Origin: an uncultured Legionella sp. | GTDB lineage: Bacteria > Pseudomonadota > Gammaproteobacteria > Legionellales > Legionellaceae | Assembly (NCBI GenBank): GCA_903885895.1 | Contig: CAISKC010000131.1 | Span: forward strand, 1-9,968 | Length of the DNA stretch: 9,968 nucleotides | Reading direction: 5' to 3' | Shown here: one piece after another, positions 7,898-9,968 of the stretch | Layout of the letters: every line of letters starts with the position of its first letter | Numbering within the stretch: the first letter of the stretch is position 1 | Made by a program: the position numbers and the translations under genes | The notes under the pieces: generated by a model | Told to the model about the DNA's origin: nothing | Database searches by the model: none | The model's input: only the letters and a program-made list of their open reading frames with translations

Positions 7898-8579
7898 AGG
7901 CTTTGATACGGAAGATTTAGCGCCTCAAGCTTTGGCACTTGCTGCACAATACGGTTTCCATATTGCACAAGATGTGTTGCCACGGTTACAGCTGACGCAA
8001 CATGGTTTGGTTTTGCTGATAGATAAGTTTTTACCGTTGCAAGTCGATTTTAATGCCATGATAAGCCAACGGCGCTTGGACAAAAGCCATGGGCTGATTC
8101 GTGCGTGCAAACCAGCGTCGGGCATGACGATTTTAGATGTCACGGCAGGGTGGGGGCGTGATGCGGGCTTATTGGCGCAATATGGTGCAAAAGTCATCAT
8201 GTTGGAGAGGCAGCCTATTATGACGGCATTATTGACAGATGGATTACATCGGTTGATCCCAGATACACTCGATTTATCTTGTATTCATCAAGATGCACAA
8301 ACCTATTTACAGAACTTATCTGCCAAAGATTACCCAGATGTGATTTATATGGATCCCATGCATCCTGAGCGTCACAAATCAGCCCTAGTAAAAAAAGATA
8401 TGCAAGCCTTACAGCAATTATTTGGCCCAGATGAAGATGCGCAAGAATTGCTTATATTGGCATTAACTAGCGCTAAAAAAAGAATCGTGCTAAAGTGGCC
8501 GCAACGGTTAGCGCCACTGAGGCAACCGCAAGCTAGTATCGAGGGTAAAACAGTGCGATTTGATATTTGGTACTGTTAA
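7845..8579 (+). CDS. rsmJ: 16S rRNA (guanine-1516-N2)-methyltransferase RsmJ, with a repeat-derived N-terminus
   Basis: RsmJ (YhiQ) uses S-adenosylmethionine to methylate N2 of G1516 in 16S rRNA on the 30S subunit. The frame gives 244 residues (E. coli 250). The methyltransferase core is complete: ILDVTAGWGRD (about 96-106) is the SAM-binding motif I, followed by MLERQP, and YMDPMHP (168-174) with KSALVKKDMQALQQL is the family signature; it ends with VRFDIWYC. Residues from about 18 (LGFDTEDLAPQALALAAQYGF) align with E. coli from about residue 7. Residues 1-17 (MVPNLEIPHCVRGDGGV) are translated from the palindromic repeat, and the only usual start codons are ATG 7845 and GTG 7848, both inside the repeat. 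GAGG at 7835-7838 lies 6 nt before the ATG. It may be expressed from the glyQS transcript. Confidence 0.88.
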   Translation: MVPNLEIPHCVRGDGGVLGFDTEDLAPQALALAAQYGFHIAQDVLPRLQLTQHGLVLLIDKFLPLQVDFNAMISQRRLDKSHGLIRACKPASGMTILDVTAGWGRDAGLLAQYGAKVIMLERQPIMTALLTDGLHRLIPDTLDLSCIHQDAQTYLQNLSAKDYPDVIYMDPMHPERHKSALVKKDMQALQQLFGPDEDAQELLILALTSAKKRIVLKWPQRLAPLRQPQASIEGKTVRFDIWYC

Positions 8580-8583
8580 TATT

Positions 8584-8626
8584 CTCCTTCTCTTAGGGAG
8601 AAGGTGCCCGCAGGGGACAGTGAGGA
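8584..8626. repeat. Double-hairpin repeat between rsmJ and the J-domain gene
   Basis: CCTTCTC (8586-8592) and GAGAAGG (8598-8604) form a perfect 7-bp stem with a 5-nt loop. A second small hairpin with stem CCC/GGG follows (8605-8618), and then TGAGGA. The pattern of an A/G-rich palindrome, GTGCCCG...GGG and TGAGG resembles a dispersed repeat I remember from several proteobacterial genomes; copy number here is unknown. It starts 4-6 bp after the rsmJ stop codon. GAGGA at its right end (8622-8626) is the ribosome binding site of the next gene. It may also act as a stem at the rsmJ 3' end. Confidence 0.55.
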
Positions 8627-8634
8627 TATAAAAA

Positions 8635-8982
8635 ATGATAAACCATTATGAAGTTTTAAATGTTTCAGAGCAAGAGATTAAGCGTTCGTATAAAAAATTA
8701 GCTTTAAAACTCCATCCGGATCGCATACCAGGTCTTATGCGAGCAGAGAACGCGAATGTGACAGAAGCTGAGATCATAGCAGGCGTAGAGATTGCCAAAT
8801 CTAAATTTCAAAAGGTCAGTGCAGCGCATGCCGTTTTAACTGATGCACAAAAACGCAAACAATTCGATGATGAGCTTGCAGATAAACGAGCAGGGCGATC
8901 TGCGGCACCTGTTGTTCGATGTCAGTGTTTCGGGGTCCTGTCGCCCCGGTATCCCAGCGTGCTCGCAAGCTGCGCGCGCTAG
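8635..8982 (+). CDS. Small J-domain (DnaJ-like) protein, C-terminus formed by a repeat
   Basis: The protein of 115 residues is a J domain plus a short tail. J domains stimulate the ATPase of Hsp70 (DnaK) through the HPD motif, here at 27-29 in KLALKLHPDR. Helix I (HYEVLNV), helix II (IKRSYKKLALKL), helix III (KSKFQKVSAAHAVLTD) and the QKRKQFDDEL end are all recognisable. Compared with DnaJ, the loop before helix II is about four residues shorter, and the loop after HPD carries an insertion of roughly 15 residues (LMRAENANVTEAEII). There is no Gly/Phe region, zinc finger or substrate-binding domain. Residues from about 97 onward (CFGVLSPRYPSVLASCAR) come from the large palindrome at 8923-9113, which also gives the stop codon, so the native C-terminus may have been lost. 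GAGGA lies 8 nt before the start. Confidence 0.75.
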   Translation: MINHYEVLNVSEQEIKRSYKKLALKLHPDRIPGLMRAENANVTEAEIIAGVEIAKSKFQKVSAAHAVLTDAQKRKQFDDELADKRAGRSAAPVVRCQCFGVLSPRYPSVLASCAR

Positions 8983-9113
8983 GAGCCCTCCTAAGCGCCA
9001 CCCCTCAATCAAGATCGATCCCCATTGAGGGGTGGCATGTTGGTTGCTATTTTGCGCGCGGAGCCTGCGAGCACGGAAAATAGTAACTAATATGACAGGC
9101 CCACGAAACACTG
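8923..9113. repeat. 191-bp triply nested palindrome (MITE-like)
   Basis: Three pairs of inverted arms share one centre. The outer arms, 8923-8942 and 9094-9113, match at 18 of 20 positions (left arm CAGTGTTTCGGGGTCCTGTC). The middle arms, 8958-8979 and 9054-9075, match at 20 of 22 and are GC-rich (CGTGCTCGC...GCGCGC). The inner arms, 8997-9009 and 9024-9036, are a perfect 13-bp match (GCCACCCCTCAAT) around a 14-nt loop. The two gaps between middle and inner arms are both 17 nt. No transposase frame lies inside and I see no clear target-site duplication. It could be a non-autonomous mobile element or a large structured RNA. It forms the 3' end of the J-domain gene. Confidence 0.8.
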
Positions 9114-9166
9114 CTTTCAAGCAACGCCGCGTTTAAAAAGAAGTTGAAACGGTGACATAATCACCC

Positions 9167-9204
9167 AGGGTTTTGGGGTAACCCTCAGTTTTTTAAAAAT
9201 GAGG
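9167..9204. terminator. Possible terminator between the convergent J-domain gene and dsbD
   Basis: AGGGTT (9167-9172) and AACCCT (9180-9185) form a 6-bp stem, followed after three bases by TTTTTT (9189-9194) on the plus strand. The adjoining CCTCA (9183-9187) and TGAGG (9200-9204) enclose T- and A-runs, so a weaker stem with a U-run could also form on the leftward transcript. The stems are short, so this is tentative. The rest of 9114-9264 holds nothing else I can name, apart from a short GGTGA/TCACC hairpin at 9151-9165. Confidence 0.35.
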
Positions 9205-9264
9205 AGCGTTATCAGTTCTCAGCCTGAACGGAACAGTGTTTATTGGCATCAAGGCTCATTATGC

Positions 9265-9968
9265 TCAATTCACCACTTTTTGAATTCGTGTTAACAATGT
9301 ATTCAGATCTACGGCACCTACCCATTGTAAATCAGCCATTGCAGAGCCCGTATTGTCATAAAATAAGAAAGTCGGGGGTGCGACCACATGGAAGTATTGT
9401 AACAATGCTTTGGTATCCGCATCGTTTTTTGAGAGGTCGACTTGGACAATGAGAATGCGATCGGCTAAATCACTCAGCTCGGGCGATTGCATGATATCTT
9501 TTTCAATTTCTTGACAGCTGTTACACCAAGTAGCGTAAAAATCTAAAAGTACAGGTTGCTGTGCCGTGGCGGCTTCTGCTAAAACGGCTTGTGTCTCAGA
9601 TAAATTGGTGACAATTTTATGCGTGGTTCCGGAATTGCTCGTTTGTAAAGAGGTGCGTAAGGGTTGCCAAGGGTTGGTATGCCCAGCACTTGCGCCATAC
9701 AAAATGAAGCCACCGAAAACGATCAACATGATACCAATGGCTTGTGTGATCAAAGTACGCGCGCCAGGTTGTGGTGCAAAAAATGGTTTCAGTCCTAGTC
9801 CAGAAGTGATAAATAACGTAGACCATAGGAGCATGCTGACAAACGGGGAAATCAAACGTGATAACAGGTGGATGGCTGAGCCCAATAACATCATTCCAAA
9901 AATATATTTGATGCTGTTCATCCATTTTCCCGCTTTGGGTAGGAACTTCCCAGCAGAGGCGCCAAGCA
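9265..9968 (-). CDS. dsbD: C-terminal part of thiol:disulfide interchange protein DsbD (partial)
   Basis: DsbD carries electrons from cytoplasmic thioredoxin across the inner membrane to periplasmic partners such as DsbC. The window holds 233 codons of its 3' end. The frame is open through the right edge: LGASAGKFLPKAGKW precedes the in-frame ATG at 9921, and this matches the inner part of E. coli DsbD (GGKLLPKSGPW), so that ATG is internal and the gene starts beyond the window. Three hydrophobic segments follow (about residues 22-38, 42-58 and 73-92 of the visible part). A periplasmic thioredoxin domain comes next, with LLDFYATWCNSCQEIEK (active site CNSC, 148-151) and a proline-rich VVAPPTFLFYD around the cis-proline. 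It ends KVVN. It converges on the J-domain gene. The N-terminal DsbD-alpha domain, if present, would lie outside. Confidence 0.92.
   Translation of the reverse strand, partial: LGASAGKFLPKAGKWMNSIKYIFGMMLLGSAIHLLSRLISPFVSMLLWSTLFITSGLGLKPFFAPQPGARTLITQAIGIMLIVFGGFILYGASAGHTNPWQPLRTSLQTSNSGTTHKIVTNLSETQAVLAEAATAQQPVLLDFYATWCNSCQEIEKDIMQSPELSDLADRILIVQVDLSKNDADTKALLQYFHVVAPPTFLFYDNTGSAMADLQWVGAVDLNTLLTRIQKVVN

Noticed and set aside
8923..9113. CRISPR array or tandem repeat
   Set aside because: All the repeats here are inverted and nested, with no regularly spaced direct copies.
8836..9120. Leftward 94-residue frame across the nested palindrome
   Set aside because: It lies over the palindrome and part of the J-domain gene on the other strand and has no recognisable domain. 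Open frames are expected in GC-rich palindromes. If the element has many copies it may be annotated elsewhere as a hypothetical protein.

Overview
The window looks like chromosomal DNA of a gammaproteobacterium, probably of the Legionella/Coxiella side (Legionellales). The grounds are a Com1-type DsbA-like protein very close in layout to the Coxiella 27-kDa Com1 antigen, a tetrameric-type glycyl-tRNA synthetase (glyQ + glyS), an RsmJ methyltransferase, a UvrD helicase of E. coli length, moderate-to-low GC by eye, and scattered palindromic repeats. The order is inferred from remembered family sequences, not from a search.

Layout, left to right. At 1-116 is the 5' end of an unrecognised minus-strand gene with a good extended -10 promoter. 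An intergenic stretch (117-378) leads into uvrD (379-2541, +). uvrD converges on mltA (2561-3739, -), with 19 bp between their ends. mltA and the com1-like gene (3927-4742, +) are divergent and share a promoter-bearing spacer. After com1 comes a strong hairpin (4770-4805), then glyQ (4863-5726) and glyS (5739-7805), which are 12 bp apart and surely co-transcribed. rsmJ (7845-8579) and a small J-domain gene (8635-8982) follow on the same strand. The 3' part of dsbD (9265-9968, -) enters from the right edge and converges on them.

The genes are mostly housekeeping: DNA repair (uvrD), peptidoglycan turnover (mltA), translation (glyQS, rsmJ), protein folding (J-domain protein) and envelope thiol-disulfide chemistry (com1, dsbD).

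The unusual part is 7.8-9.1 kb. Three different palindromic repeat-like elements sit at gene edges there. One (about 7810-7897) appears to supply the Shine-Dalgarno, the start codon and the first ~17 codons of rsmJ. A second (8584-8626) appears to supply the ribosome binding site of the J-domain gene. A third, a 191-bp triply nested palindrome (8923-9113), supplies that gene's last ~19 codons and its stop. I see no defence system, CRISPR array, tRNA, rRNA or transposase gene in the window.
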